Shown piece after piece: positions 35,716-44,551 of a stretch of 64,000 nucleotides of DNA. The notes beneath the pieces were generated by a model. That model saw only the letters and a program-made list of their open reading frames with translations. It had not been told where the DNA came from and ran no database searches. Numbering within the stretch: position 1 is the first letter of the stretch; each line of letters starts with the position of its first letter. Source of the DNA: JBMYRH01 sp049602155 (lineage in GTDB: Bacteria; Myxococcota_A; UBA9042; PHBI01; JBMYRH01). The DNA lies in contig JBMYRH010000005.1 in NCBI GenBank assembly GCA_049602155.1, forward strand, positions 62,001 through 126,000, in the 5' to 3' direction. Both the position numbers and the translations under genes were made by a program.

Positions 35716-37497
35716 ATGCCTCACTCCGCAAACACAGGGGTTTGTGTCGCCCCGCGAACCTCTCTCCGTTGGCTCAGCCTGTCGCTCTGCGCGGCGACGT
35801 TGCTCTCGACGCGAGTGAGCGCAGAGGTGCCAGATCACTCTGCCATCGAGGTTCAAGCGGAGGAGGTGAGCCAAACAGCGCGCATCGCGGAACTCTATGC
35901 ATCACGGGCTGAGGTGGTGTGGACACACCCAGCAGGGCTTTCGCCAGCAGGTGAGGTCGCGATTCGCTGGCTGCGTGACGCGCCACATCACGGTGTCGAG
36001 GGGTTCGCTAGTCAGCTCCAAGCTGTCGATGAACACCTCGCGCTGCTCGTACCGCACGCCGGTCCGGCCGCGCAATCCGATGAGCTCGCGATCTCAGGTG
36101 CGGACGTCTCCCAATGGATAGGCGGCTCCAGGGGGCGTCCCGAGCGGCTCTCGGCCCGTCAGGCACGTTGCGCATTAGAGGCCTGTATTGCGGATGCGAT
36201 GGCGACCCTGGTGCAGCAGCTGAGTCATCAACCTCGCACTGAGATGATCCTCCGCGATGACGATGGGCGCTACGACACGCCCGATCGACTCTGGCAGGGG
36301 CGTGCGGGCGTGCTCTCTTCGGCCTTACTGTCGCGCCTCACGGCGGCAGCGGAGATGGGGGAAGAGTCGCTACAGACATGGCTGCAAGGGCGCCTCCCGA
36401 GTTCAGACCAATACGCGGCGCTCCTCGACGCAGCTAAAACCTACGGTGCGCTGTGCGAAGAGGGGGGCTGGCCAGCGATCGCTGTGACCCGATATCGCCG
36501 CGGGGCGCGCTGGAAAGACCACGAGGCAATCCGGGCACTCCAAGAGCGCCTCCGAGTCGAGGGGTTCTTCACCACCGAGGTGAACGGGGTCTATGACGAG
36601 GTCATGAAGGAGTCGGTGCGGCGTTATCAGTCGACACGCCATCTCCGTGCGAATGGTCGGTACGACAAGGCGGTCTCGTTAGAGCTGAACATCCCTTGCG
36701 AGAAGCGCTTGGAGAGCTTGCACCTGAACCTCCGTCGTTGGCGTCAGACGGCGCGAACCAGCGAGGGGACCTTCGTAGAGGTCAACCTCGCGGCGCAGGA
36801 GGTCCGCTTCGTCTCGGAAGGCGAGGAGCGGCTCCGTAAGAGGACTGTCGTGGGGTCAGGTAAGTGGTTCTGGTCACGTAAGCACAAACGCCGGATCTAC
36901 CCCAAAAAGAGCCCTCTCCTGACCGACAAGATCAAGAAGGTCATCGTGAACCCAAGCTGGACGATCCCCGGCAGCATTGTGAAGCAGGAGATCTTGCCTC
37001 GCGTTGAGAAGGATCCCACTTACCTCGAGCGCAAAGGCTACATCGTCAAGAAGTCCAAGAACGGGCATGACATCTATGTGCAGCCCCCAGGGCCGAATAA
37101 CACCCTCGGCGAGGTGAAGCTGATCTTCCCGAACGCCGAGGCGATCTACCTCCACGACACGAATAACCGCTACTTGTTCCGTACCGCCCGTCGCGACCTC
37201 AGCCACGGGTGTATTCGGGTACAGGACGCGTTGGACTTCGCCACTGCGCTCATGGCGGATGCGCACGAGAAGCAAGACAAGCACTTCAACCCCCGCGCGC
37301 TTCATCGCATCTCACGACGTACACGCACCGTGGTCTTCAAACTAGACGAGCCGATCCCCGTGTTCCTCGAGTACTACACGGCATCCGTCGGCCCGGAGGG
37401 AATGGTTCGCTTCCACCCAGACGTTTACGAGTACGATTTAGAGGTCGCAGTGGGTGGCCCAGTACCGCGTCGACTGCCCAAGGCGTTACGGCGCTGA
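35716..37497 (+). CDS. L,D-transpeptidase (YcbB/LdtD-like) with peptidoglycan-binding domain
   Basis: A 593-residue protein from ATG 35716, chosen because the signal peptide (LRWLSLSLCAATLLSTRVSA) then falls near the N-terminus; an earlier ATG at 35626 would run into the divergent gene. The order is an N-terminal helical domain, a PG_binding_1-like segment (ALQERLRVEGFFTTEVNGVY), then a YkuD domain (FVEVNLAAQEVRFVSEGEER, IVNPSWTIPGSIVKQE) ending in LSHGCIRVQDALDFA with nucleophile Cys499. These enzymes make 3-3 peptidoglycan crosslinks or attach proteins to the wall. The length fits the large YcbB type. Periplasmic. Confidence 0.93.
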   Translation: MPHSANTGVCVAPRTSLRWLSLSLCAATLLSTRVSAEVPDHSAIEVQAEEVSQTARIAELYASRAEVVWTHPAGLSPAGEVAIRWLRDAPHHGVEGFASQLQAVDEHLALLVPHAGPAAQSDELAISGADVSQWIGGSRGRPERLSARQARCALEACIADAMATLVQQLSHQPRTEMILRDDDGRYDTPDRLWQGRAGVLSSALLSRLTAAAEMGEESLQTWLQGRLPSSDQYAALLDAAKTYGALCEEGGWPAIAVTRYRRGARWKDHEAIRALQERLRVEGFFTTEVNGVYDEVMKESVRRYQSTRHLRANGRYDKAVSLELNIPCEKRLESLHLNLRRWRQTARTSEGTFVEVNLAAQEVRFVSEGEERLRKRTVVGSGKWFWSRKHKRRIYPKKSPLLTDKIKKVIVNPSWTIPGSIVKQEILPRVEKDPTYLERKGYIVKKSKNGHDIYVQPPGPNNTLGEVKLIFPNAEAIYLHDTNNRYLFRTARRDLSHGCIRVQDALDFATALMADAHEKQDKHFNPRALHRISRRTRTVVFKLDEPIPVFLEYYTASVGPEGMVRFHPDVYEYDLEVAVGGPVPRRLPKALRR

Positions 37498-37609
37498 GTC
37501 GCGCACGTCTATAAGAGAACAGCGCCCTTGTTTTGACGGTCTAGTAGGGCCGGGTGAAGATTGGCAGCATGGGCGGACAGGTGCGCTTTCGCCATAGGAT
37601 GGACCGGGC

Positions 37610-40531
37610 ATGATGTGCTCTCGCGGACAGTTAATCGGTGTAATAAGTTTGGCCTTTGCCGTGGTGTGGCCTTCGGGCGCAGCCACTGCGCGCGGCGGTG
37701 ATCCGCCCGCGGCGGAGGACTCTACGGCGGTGGAAGAGGCGCGCCGTGCGGCGGCCGAGCAGGACCGTCAGGAGGCGGAAGAGGCGCTCTCACCTGAGAG
37801 CGTCTTGCAGCGCGTCGAGACGATGGCGATGGACCTACGGACGCTGCCGGGGCGCGATGCGCTCCGCATCAACAACATCGCACGAGAGCTGGCTAAGCTC
37901 GGTCCTCATGCCATCGACCCTTTGCTCGACCTGATGACGGATCCGGTCGCGATGGCGCGAGAGGCCGCCGTGACCGCCATTGAGCAGATGCACCCGGACC
38001 GGGCGCTCCCCGATCTCATCGCGTGCCTCGGAGACGAGTCACCGCACGTCGCGATGGCCGCCGTCGTCGCTGTCGCCTCCTATCGAACACCGTGGGCGAC
38101 GCGTGCGCTCGTGCGCTGGCTCGCTCACCCCGACGGTGCCGTCGCAGATGCGGTCTTGAGCGCCCTCGTTGCCCGGGACGCGGACACTGTCCGTGAGGTG
38201 ATAGCGGCGCTGTATGAGACCCCTCCCGTCGAGGTGGGTTCGGGCCCTTACCTCGCCGCGATGGGGCGATTCCCCACCCGCAAGACCGTGAAGCTCCTGC
38301 TCAAATCCTTGAGTGATGACGCAGTCGCCATCGACGCGATCAGGGGGCTGGCCTTTTACGGACCAAAGGCGGCCAAGAAGCTCGGCCGATGGGTGAAGAA
38401 GAATTCGAAGACCAACCCGGCCATCAGCGCGGGCGCTGTGGCAGTGCTCGCGGGTTATGGTGCGGCCGGTGACCGCGTGCTGCGCTCTCTCTTGCCGCGC
38501 TTGTCTCACACGCTCAAAGAGCAGGCCGCTGATGCGCTCCTCATTGAGACACGAGACGAGGCCCGTCCGCAGGTCCTGGGGCGCCTCCTCGCTCATAGGG
38601 ACGCGGGGCTGAAGAAGGTCGGGCTTGAGAGGACGATGACGGTCGATGGTGCCAACCCGCGCATCGCCATGGCGCAGAATATTCGATTCCGTGACCCTGA
38701 CGTCCGGAGCTTGACCGCGAAGGCGCTGCAGCTCGTAGGGCGTGATGCAGAGGTCGAGCGCTTACTGATTACACGCTACCGCGAGGTCGCGCGCGTCCGT
38801 AGTCCCGAGAACCTCGCTGAGCGCGAGCTGCTCCTGGAGGGCATCGGTATCGCTGGCAGCGATGAAGCGGTCACAGAGCTGGTCCAAGCGACCGGTCAGG
38901 AAGACGAAGTGAAGGCCGCACTGCATGGCCTGGGCTTGGTGGGTGAGCGCGCGATCTCTGCGCTGCTCTTTGTCATCAAGACCGGGGATCCGGTGCGCAC
39001 GCCCCTCGCCGTCCGTGCACTCGCCGATGCGGGGCCGAGCGCGCTCGCCCCGCTGATGGGGCTACTTATTCACCCCGTCCGTGAGGTACGGAATACGGCG
39101 CGACAGGCGGTCGCCCAGATTCAGGCCATCGAGGTTGTCCCATCGGTCGTTGCGTTGATCGCCGAGGCTGGCACGCCAGGCCGTGTCCAGCTCGTCTCTT
39201 TGCTGGGCGCGCTCTACTGCGACGAGAGCCTGACCGCGTTGCGTGAGATCGCCCGCGAAAATGGTGACCATGCCCTGCGGGAGGCGGCCGTCCGGGTCCT
39301 CGCTCAGATGGATGATCCCCGCGTCTACCCGATCCTCAAGGACGTCGCGACCAACGAACCCAATCAAGACATCCGCTACAGCGCCGTTAACGGCCTCATT
39401 TGGCAGTCTGATTTAGGCGCCGTGCCCTTCTTAATCGGCCTCCTCGACTACGAGAAGGACTTCATCCGCAAGGCGGTGGCGCGCGCCCTCGGCTACATGG
39501 CGATGCCCACGGATATTGAGACCATCGAGCCAAACCTCAGCACGCCGCGGCACGAGGTGCTCTCGGCTGTCCGCGACGCGATGCGGCGCATCTCCTTCCA
39601 GCCTGCGTTTGACCTCGGTGACCAGTTCGTCGAATGGAGCGAGGAGTACCTCAGCGAAGCGAAGGCGCCCGTGGCGTTGCGTGCCGGGGACATGACCTTC
39701 GCGGACGGCACGACGATGCACTATTGGCTACACGGCTCTGGTGAGCCAATGCTTGTGCTGCCTGATGGCCCTGACTTCTCGCACAAGTACTTGCGCCCCG
39801 CGCTTGATGAGCTTGCGGAGGACCGGCTCCTCATCTACGTCGACTTGCCAGGGCGTGGTGCCTCCTCGGGGCCTCGCGACCCGACGATCCCGATGGGGTT
39901 GGAGCATGATGTTCAGTCGACTGCGACGATGCTTGCGCGCCTGAACCTCCGGAACGTCGATGTCTATGGGCATGGCTATGGCGCGATGGTCGCAGTGCGG
40001 CTGGCAGACAAGCACGCGAAGTTGGTCCGGACCATGATCCTGGATGGCAACCCGATGCCTAGCCTACAGGGGCTTCAGTCGCGCGCTGCGATCGCCGCCT
40101 CGCGCGTCCCCGCGCCGTGGGCGCAGGACCTCGAGTGGTTCAAAGTGGAGGGGCCGCGCTTCCACCCCGATGTCTACGACCGTTGGCTGAACCTCGCTTT
40201 GATGACGGGCGCTGTGACCGAGCCAGGGGTGCTCGTGAGCCTGTGGCCTCATTTGGAGACGAACCCGTCGACGCGGCGCTCGGTGCTTGAGCCCATGGGG
40301 AACTTCGACCTCTCTGAGGTCTACGCGCGGATCGCGACGCCAACCTTGATGCTGGCGGGTCAAGATGCCCCGATGGACGAGGCTGGTCAGGCTTGGCTGG
40401 CTCAGTACGCCGAGGGCGGCTCCGGAGCGTCGGAGCACATCACCTTACAGACCATCCCAGGCGCAGGGCATTTCCCCGCGTTTGAGCAGCGCGACGCCTG
40501 GAAAGATGCCATCGAGGACTTCCTCCCTTGA
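37610..40531 (+). CDS. HEAT-repeat protein fused to an alpha/beta-hydrolase domain lacking the nucleophile
   Basis: A 973-residue secreted protein (signal LIGVISLAFAVVWPSGAATA). Residues about 90-680 are HEAT/PBS-lyase-type helical repeats (AIDPLLDLMTDPVAMAREAA, VVPSVVALIAEAGTPGRVQL, GAVPFLIGLLDYEKDFIRKA). Residues about 700-973 form an alpha/beta-hydrolase: MHYWLHGSGEPMLVLPDGPD, LIYVDLPGRGASSGP, MLAGQDAPMDEAG (Asp) and IPGAGHFPAFEQ (His). The elbow reads VYGHGYGAMVAV, so the position normally occupied by Ser is Gly789. The domain may bind rather than hydrolyse. The stop overlaps the TTG start of the cytidylyltransferase gene. Confidence 0.87.
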   Translation: MMCSRGQLIGVISLAFAVVWPSGAATARGGDPPAAEDSTAVEEARRAAAEQDRQEAEEALSPESVLQRVETMAMDLRTLPGRDALRINNIARELAKLGPHAIDPLLDLMTDPVAMAREAAVTAIEQMHPDRALPDLIACLGDESPHVAMAAVVAVASYRTPWATRALVRWLAHPDGAVADAVLSALVARDADTVREVIAALYETPPVEVGSGPYLAAMGRFPTRKTVKLLLKSLSDDAVAIDAIRGLAFYGPKAAKKLGRWVKKNSKTNPAISAGAVAVLAGYGAAGDRVLRSLLPRLSHTLKEQAADALLIETRDEARPQVLGRLLAHRDAGLKKVGLERTMTVDGANPRIAMAQNIRFRDPDVRSLTAKALQLVGRDAEVERLLITRYREVARVRSPENLAERELLLEGIGIAGSDEAVTELVQATGQEDEVKAALHGLGLVGERAISALLFVIKTGDPVRTPLAVRALADAGPSALAPLMGLLIHPVREVRNTARQAVAQIQAIEVVPSVVALIAEAGTPGRVQLVSLLGALYCDESLTALREIARENGDHALREAAVRVLAQMDDPRVYPILKDVATNEPNQDIRYSAVNGLIWQSDLGAVPFLIGLLDYEKDFIRKAVARALGYMAMPTDIETIEPNLSTPRHEVLSAVRDAMRRISFQPAFDLGDQFVEWSEEYLSEAKAPVALRAGDMTFADGTTMHYWLHGSGEPMLVLPDGPDFSHKYLRPALDELAEDRLLIYVDLPGRGASSGPRDPTIPMGLEHDVQSTATMLARLNLRNVDVYGHGYGAMVAVRLADKHAKLVRTMILDGNPMPSLQGLQSRAAIAASRVPAPWAQDLEWFKVEGPRFHPDVYDRWLNLALMTGAVTEPGVLVSLWPHLETNPSTRRSVLEPMGNFDLSEVYARIATPTLMLAGQDAPMDEAGQAWLAQYAEGGSGASEHITLQTIPGAGHFPAFEQRDAWKDAIEDFLP

Positions 40532-41262
40532 GCCCTCGGGCAGTCGCTATCATTCAGGCGCGGACGGGCTCGACCCGTCTCCCTCGGAAGGTCTTTGAGG
40601 AGCTGGGGGGCGAGCCTATGCTCTCGCGGGTCGTCCGGCGCGTCAGCACCGCAGAGCGTGTTGACGCCGTCGTGGTGGCGACCACCACAGCGCCAGGTGA
40701 CGACGCCATTGCAGCGCTCGCTCAGGCGAATGGATGGCTGTTGACGCGAGGCGCTGAGGACGACGTCTTGGGGCGCTACAGGCAGGCAGCCGAGGAGCAC
40801 GATGCAGAGGTCATCCTGCGCGTCTGCTCGGATTGCCCGATGACGTCGCCGGCGGTGATAGATCGTGTCATCGCAGCCGTGGTGGATGACCGCAGTTGCG
40901 ACTATGCAGCGAACAATTTTGAGCCAGCAACCTACCCGAAGGGCCTCGACGTGGAGGCTTTCACGCGTGCGGCGCTAGAAGACGCGTGGCGACACGATGA
41001 GCGCCCGGAATGGCGCGAGCATGTGACGCCCTATATTCGACGTCATCCGCAGCGCTTTCGACACACAGCGGTGGTCGACGTGGAGGATCACTCTGACCTC
41101 CGCTGGACGGTCGATACCGCCGATGACTTGGCGTTGATACGCTGCCTCGTCGCGGCCGCGCCGTCCGATGCAGATTGGCGTACACTTGTCGCAATCCAGC
41201 GTGCGCATCCAGAGTGGGCGCAGTTGAATCAACACATCACGCAGCGGCGTGTTCCGAGCTGA
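40528..41262 (+). CDS. SpsF-like cytidylyltransferase, candidate CMP-nonulosonate synthetase
   Basis: A 244-residue protein from a TTG that overlaps the preceding stop as TTGA. The N-terminus AIIQARTGSTRLPRKVFEEL is the signature of SpsF/COG1861 nucleotidyltransferases; ILRVCSDCPMTSPAVIDRVI and the LRWTVDTADDLAL segment also match. B. subtilis SpsF belongs to a spore-coat polysaccharide operon with PseC-, PseG- and PseI-like genes. The convergent neighbour is a full pseBCGIH operon that has no NeuA/PseF-type gene, so this protein could supply the missing CTP-dependent activation step (inference). Confidence 0.85.
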   Translation: MSPRAVAIIQARTGSTRLPRKVFEELGGEPMLSRVVRRVSTAERVDAVVVATTTAPGDDAIAALAQANGWLLTRGAEDDVLGRYRQAAEEHDAEVILRVCSDCPMTSPAVIDRVIAAVVDDRSCDYAANNFEPATYPKGLDVEAFTRAALEDAWRHDERPEWREHVTPYIRRHPQRFRHTAVVDVEDHSDLRWTVDTADDLALIRCLVAAAPSDADWRTLVAIQRAHPEWAQLNQHITQRRVPS

Positions 41263-41275
41263 GAGGAGAGGGCAG

Positions 41276-42055
41276 ATGGACAGCTTTGCGCTCAACGGAC
41301 GGGCTCTTGGAGTCACCGGAGCTGGTGGCCACCTTGGGGCGGCGATGACCCTCGCTCTGGCGCGTGCGGGCGCGACAGTGCTGGCTGTCGGGCGCACTAG
41401 GGGCTCACTTGAGCGCGTGGCCGAGGCTGCAGAAGACGGACCAGGAGAGGTCCTTCCGTTCGTGGCAGATATTGGTGATGCGTCGCAAATAGAGGCGGCG
41501 CTGGACCACCTGACGAGCACCGCTGGTTCACTGCGAGGGTGGGTCAATAACGCCTATAGTGGTGGCTCCGCGACGCTGTTAGGCGCCCTCGATGAGCAAG
41601 CCGTGACGGACACACTTGAGGGCGGACTCGGTGTGGTGATGCGTGTGACGGATCAAGTCGCGAGCCGGATGACCCGGGGGGGCGCCATTGTCAACGTGGC
41701 GTCAATGTACGGCATGGTGGCGCCGCAGCCCGAGGCGTACCGGGAGCATGCAGCCTTTCACAACCCGCCAGCGTACGGGGCAGCGAAGGCGGGGCTGATT
41801 CAGTTCACGCGCTACGCAGCGGTTCATTTGGCGGGGGCAGGGGTGCGCGTGAATGCGGTCTCCCCCGGCGCCTGCCCAAGCCCGTCTGTGCAAGAGGAGG
41901 CTGGGTTTATCGAGGCACTTGAGGCGCGTATCCCGCTTGGTCGAATCGGCCAGCCGTCTGAGGTCGCAGGGGCCGTCCACTTCTTGGTGAGTGATGCAGC
42001 GACCTATGTCACAGGGCACAACCTCGTCGTCGATGGTGGCTGGACGAGCTGGTAG
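41276..42055 (+). CDS. Short-chain dehydrogenase/reductase
   Basis: A 259-residue classical SDR. ATG 41276 follows GAGGAGAGGG and is preferred over a GTG at 41249. The NAD(P) motif is LGVTGAGGHLGAAMTLALA; VNNAYSGG replaces the usual NNAG; the Ser lies in IVNVASMYG and YxxxK in PAYGAAKAGLIQF; the C-terminus is FLVSDAATYVTGHNLVVDGG. It follows the SpsF-like gene by 13 bases, and the pse operon ends nine bases away on the other strand, so a role in tailoring the nonulosonic acid is plausible but unproven. Confidence 0.88.
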   Translation: MDSFALNGRALGVTGAGGHLGAAMTLALARAGATVLAVGRTRGSLERVAEAAEDGPGEVLPFVADIGDASQIEAALDHLTSTAGSLRGWVNNAYSGGSATLLGALDEQAVTDTLEGGLGVVMRVTDQVASRMTRGGAIVNVASMYGMVAPQPEAYREHAAFHNPPAYGAAKAGLIQFTRYAAVHLAGAGVRVNAVSPGACPSPSVQEEAGFIEALEARIPLGRIGQPSEVAGAVHFLVSDAATYVTGHNLVVDGGWTSW

Positions 42056-42064
42056 CGGTCGCGT

Positions 42065-42526
42065 TTAGCGAGCGACGTAGCGGAGGAGCTCGATGTCTCC
42101 CACACGGGTCTCGCTGTCGCGGACATAACCAGCCGCCTTGAAGGCACGCACACTGCCGATATTGTCGGGGCGAATGAGCGCGATGACATGGGCCACATCG
42201 CCGGTGGCGAGGGTCGTCCGAGTTCCCTCAGCGATGACACGTCGGCCCAGCCCCCTGCCACGGTGGAACTCGGCGATGGCGACGCTGATAGTGGCCTCAT
42301 TGGTGGTGACGTCAAAGCGCACGACGCCGACCCGTTGACCTTTCAATTCAGCGACGTAAAGGACGGTCTCTGAGCCGCGCAGTCGGCTCTCGAACCACTC
42401 TGTATGGTCATCCCAGGGGATCGGCTCTGAGGAGATCGAGAGGGCGCGGGTAGATGGCGCGTTGTTGACCTCCCAGTAGAAGCGACAGTCGGCGGACGTC
42501 GCGACGCGCAGGGTCAGCTCACTCAT
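42065..42526 (-). CDS. pseH: GNAT N-acetyltransferase, likely PseH role
   Basis: A 153-residue GNAT protein. The acetyl-CoA loop is EFHRGRGLGRRVIAEG (RGxGxG-type), with IALIRPDNIGSVRAFKAAGY in the C-terminal part. N-terminal SELTLRVATSADCRFYWEVN and PIPWDDHTEWFESRL match acetyltransferases of nonulosonate loci. In the pathway, PseH acetylates the 4-amino group of the PseC product. The start overlaps the pseI stop by eight bases, making it the last gene of the pse operon. The specific step is inferred from operon position. Confidence 0.83.
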   Translation of the reverse strand: MSELTLRVATSADCRFYWEVNNAPSTRALSISSEPIPWDDHTEWFESRLRGSETVLYVAELKGQRVGVVRFDVTTNEATISVAIAEFHRGRGLGRRVIAEGTRTTLATGDVAHVIALIRPDNIGSVRAFKAAGYVRDSETRVGDIELLRYVAR

Positions 42527-43580
42527 CGGTACCGCTCACATGCGACCACGCCAGCGGGGTGGCGGCCTGGATGTCTTGGGCAGCGCGGCGACCTAGGACG
42601 GCGCCCAACGCGTCGGGAGTCAGTCCGTGGCCTGGGCGAATCACCCGGACGTTCTCCGAGGTGAAGACGTCTCCAGCGCGCATGTCTTGCGCGACAAAGA
42701 GTGAACGCCGGAACGTGATGTTCGCGGACTCTGCGACGCCGGCTCCGTACCGTACGCCCCCGACGGCGGCTTCGGCCTCGCGGACCGAGCGCACCAGGTC
42801 AGCGAACTCGCTGGGCTCCATGCTGAATGAGGCATCAGGGCCTCCGTCGGAGCGGCTGCGGATGAAGTGCTTCTCGATGATATGGCCGCCCAGCGCCACA
42901 CTCGCGACAGCCACCGTGTGCCCCATGCTGTGGTCGGAGAGGCCTGCGACGACATCGAAGCGGGACGCGATGTCGGGGATGGTCGCGAGGTCAAAATCGG
43001 CGGGGTCAGCGGGGTACGAAGAGACGCATCGAAGTACGGCGATCTCAGGGCAACCATGGCCGCGTAGCGTGTTTACGCAGGCGGTGATCTCCTCCAAGTT
43101 CGCCATCCCAGTCGACATGATGACCGGGCGGCCTGTCGACGCGATCTTGCGGACGAGGGGGAGGTCGGTCACCTCAAAGGAGGCGAGCTTATAGACTGGC
43201 GGCGCAAACTGCTCGAGGAAGTCGACCGCTGTGGCGTCAAAGGGGGAGCTGAAGCAGATCAGGCCCAGCCGGGCCGCCTCTGCGAACAGCGCCTCATGCC
43301 ACTCCCAGGGGGTGTGGGCCTCTTCATAGAGCTCGTACAGCGTGTAGCCATCCCAGAGCCCACCGGAGACGCGGAAGGGGGCTGCATCGGAAGACAGCGT
43401 CATCGTGTCGGCCGTATAGGTCTGCAGCTTGATCGCGTCGGCGCCCGACTCCGCAGCCAAGCGGACGATCTCCATGGCGCGAGACAGGTCGCCACCGTGG
43501 TTGGCGCTCATCTCCGCGATGATGAAGGCCGGTTGCCCAGCACCGATCAAGCGTTCGCCGATGCGTATCGTTCGACTCAT
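42519..43580 (-). CDS. pseI: Pseudaminic acid synthase
   Basis: A 353-residue NeuB-family enzyme condensing a hexose with phosphoenolpyruvate to form a nonulosonic acid. The N-terminus FIIAEMSANHGGDLSRAMEI and DAIKLQTYTADTMTL are typical, as are VYKLASFEVTDLPLVRKIA, GLSDHSMGHTVAVASVALG and IIEKHFIRSRSDGGPDASFS; the GGPDxxFS stretch favours the PseI branch over NeuB. A C-terminal SAF (antifreeze-like) domain (FVAQDMRAGDVFTSENVRVI) completes it. It is coupled to pseG by an ATGA overlap and to pseH downstream. Confidence 0.93.
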   Translation of the reverse strand: MSRTIRIGERLIGAGQPAFIIAEMSANHGGDLSRAMEIVRLAAESGADAIKLQTYTADTMTLSSDAAPFRVSGGLWDGYTLYELYEEAHTPWEWHEALFAEAARLGLICFSSPFDATAVDFLEQFAPPVYKLASFEVTDLPLVRKIASTGRPVIMSTGMANLEEITACVNTLRGHGCPEIAVLRCVSSYPADPADFDLATIPDIASRFDVVAGLSDHSMGHTVAVASVALGGHIIEKHFIRSRSDGGPDASFSMEPSEFADLVRSVREAEAAVGGVRYGAGVAESANITFRRSLFVAQDMRAGDVFTSENVRVIRPGHGLTPDALGAVLGRRAAQDIQAATPLAWSHVSGTDE

Positions 43581-44551
43581 GAATCGCTCTCCGAGGTCAA
43601 TTCGTGTGACCAGTCCGCGTCGACGCCCATGGCTTTAGCGACGCGCCAGGCACCCTTGCCGTCTAGTCTAGCGTCAGGAGGGGCCAGCGCTGCAAGCCCT
43701 AGGCGGAGCGCCTCAGCTGCAGCCAGCGCATCCGTGAAGACGGGGGTGCCGACGGAGCGCAGCGTGTCGACGACACCACACTGATTGTCGGCGGTCTGAA
43801 GCGCGACGACTGGGGTGCGCGTGGCCATGGCTTCCCAGACCAGTGTGCTCGCGCTGACGAGCGCCGCGGTGGAGGTCGCGAGGGTTACCGCGAGGTCCTC
43901 CGGCTCAAGCCACGCGATGCGGGTGCAGGGCCCCTTCCGCGTCGCTAGCAGTGTGTCCAGGTCCTGTCTCGCAGCGATGCGATCAGAGGCCAACACGGTC
44001 AACGGGGCCAAGTCCCCGATGGCCCCCAGGCATCGCGCCATGTCGTCGCGAGGATCAGCCCCCCCGAGCGCGATGAGCCAGCCCTCGCGCGCGAGGCCTT
44101 GTGGTGCGCGTGAGAAGCAGCGATGGACCAGCTGAAAATGGGCGCCGGTGAGGGTGTTTGGTGCTGGGGATTGGGTGGGCGCGAGCCGAAGATCAGCGCC
44201 CTCGCGGTGTTGATGATCGTCGACGAGCAAGATGCGGGCGTTGGTGTGCCGACGGATGGCCTCGAGATAAGGGACGTCGGCTCCGTAATGGTCGATGACG
44301 AGCCAATCTGCGTCAGCGGCGACCGTGGCTAAGGCGTCGGCTTCCTCGGCGGGGAGCCGGTCCATGGTCGGCGGACCAGGGAGGGGCACGTCTGGGGGGC
44401 GCCCCACCAGCCGTGTGACGGCGTCTGATGCGCGGCATGCCCACTGAACGTCGACACCACATGCGTCCAGGACGTCTGCCAGGGCCGCACAGCGACCGAG
44501 GTGACCCCAGCCCACGGCACCGCCACCGTCGGCGCGCACGAGCACTTTCAC
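43577..44551 (-). CDS. pseG: UDP-2,4-diacetamido-2,4,6-trideoxy-L-altropyranose hydrolase (PseG)
   Basis: A 324-residue GT-B-fold protein. RADGGGAVGWGHLGRCAALA corresponds to the RxDxxxxxGxGHxxRC signature; ADWLVIDHYGADVPYLEAI, GWLIALGGADPRDDM, STAALVSASTLVWEAMA and the Gln/Asn segment TADNQCGVVDTL also match PseG/SpsG. It removes UDP from the bis-acetamido sugar before condensation by PseI. Four-base overlaps join it to pseC upstream and pseI downstream. Confidence 0.92.
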   Translation of the reverse strand: MKVLVRADGGGAVGWGHLGRCAALADVLDACGVDVQWACRASDAVTRLVGRPPDVPLPGPPTMDRLPAEEADALATVAADADWLVIDHYGADVPYLEAIRRHTNARILLVDDHQHREGADLRLAPTQSPAPNTLTGAHFQLVHRCFSRAPQGLAREGWLIALGGADPRDDMARCLGAIGDLAPLTVLASDRIAARQDLDTLLATRKGPCTRIAWLEPEDLAVTLATSTAALVSASTLVWEAMATRTPVVALQTADNQCGVVDTLRSVGTPVFTDALAAAEALRLGLAALAPPDARLDGKGAWRVAKAMGVDADWSHELTSESDS

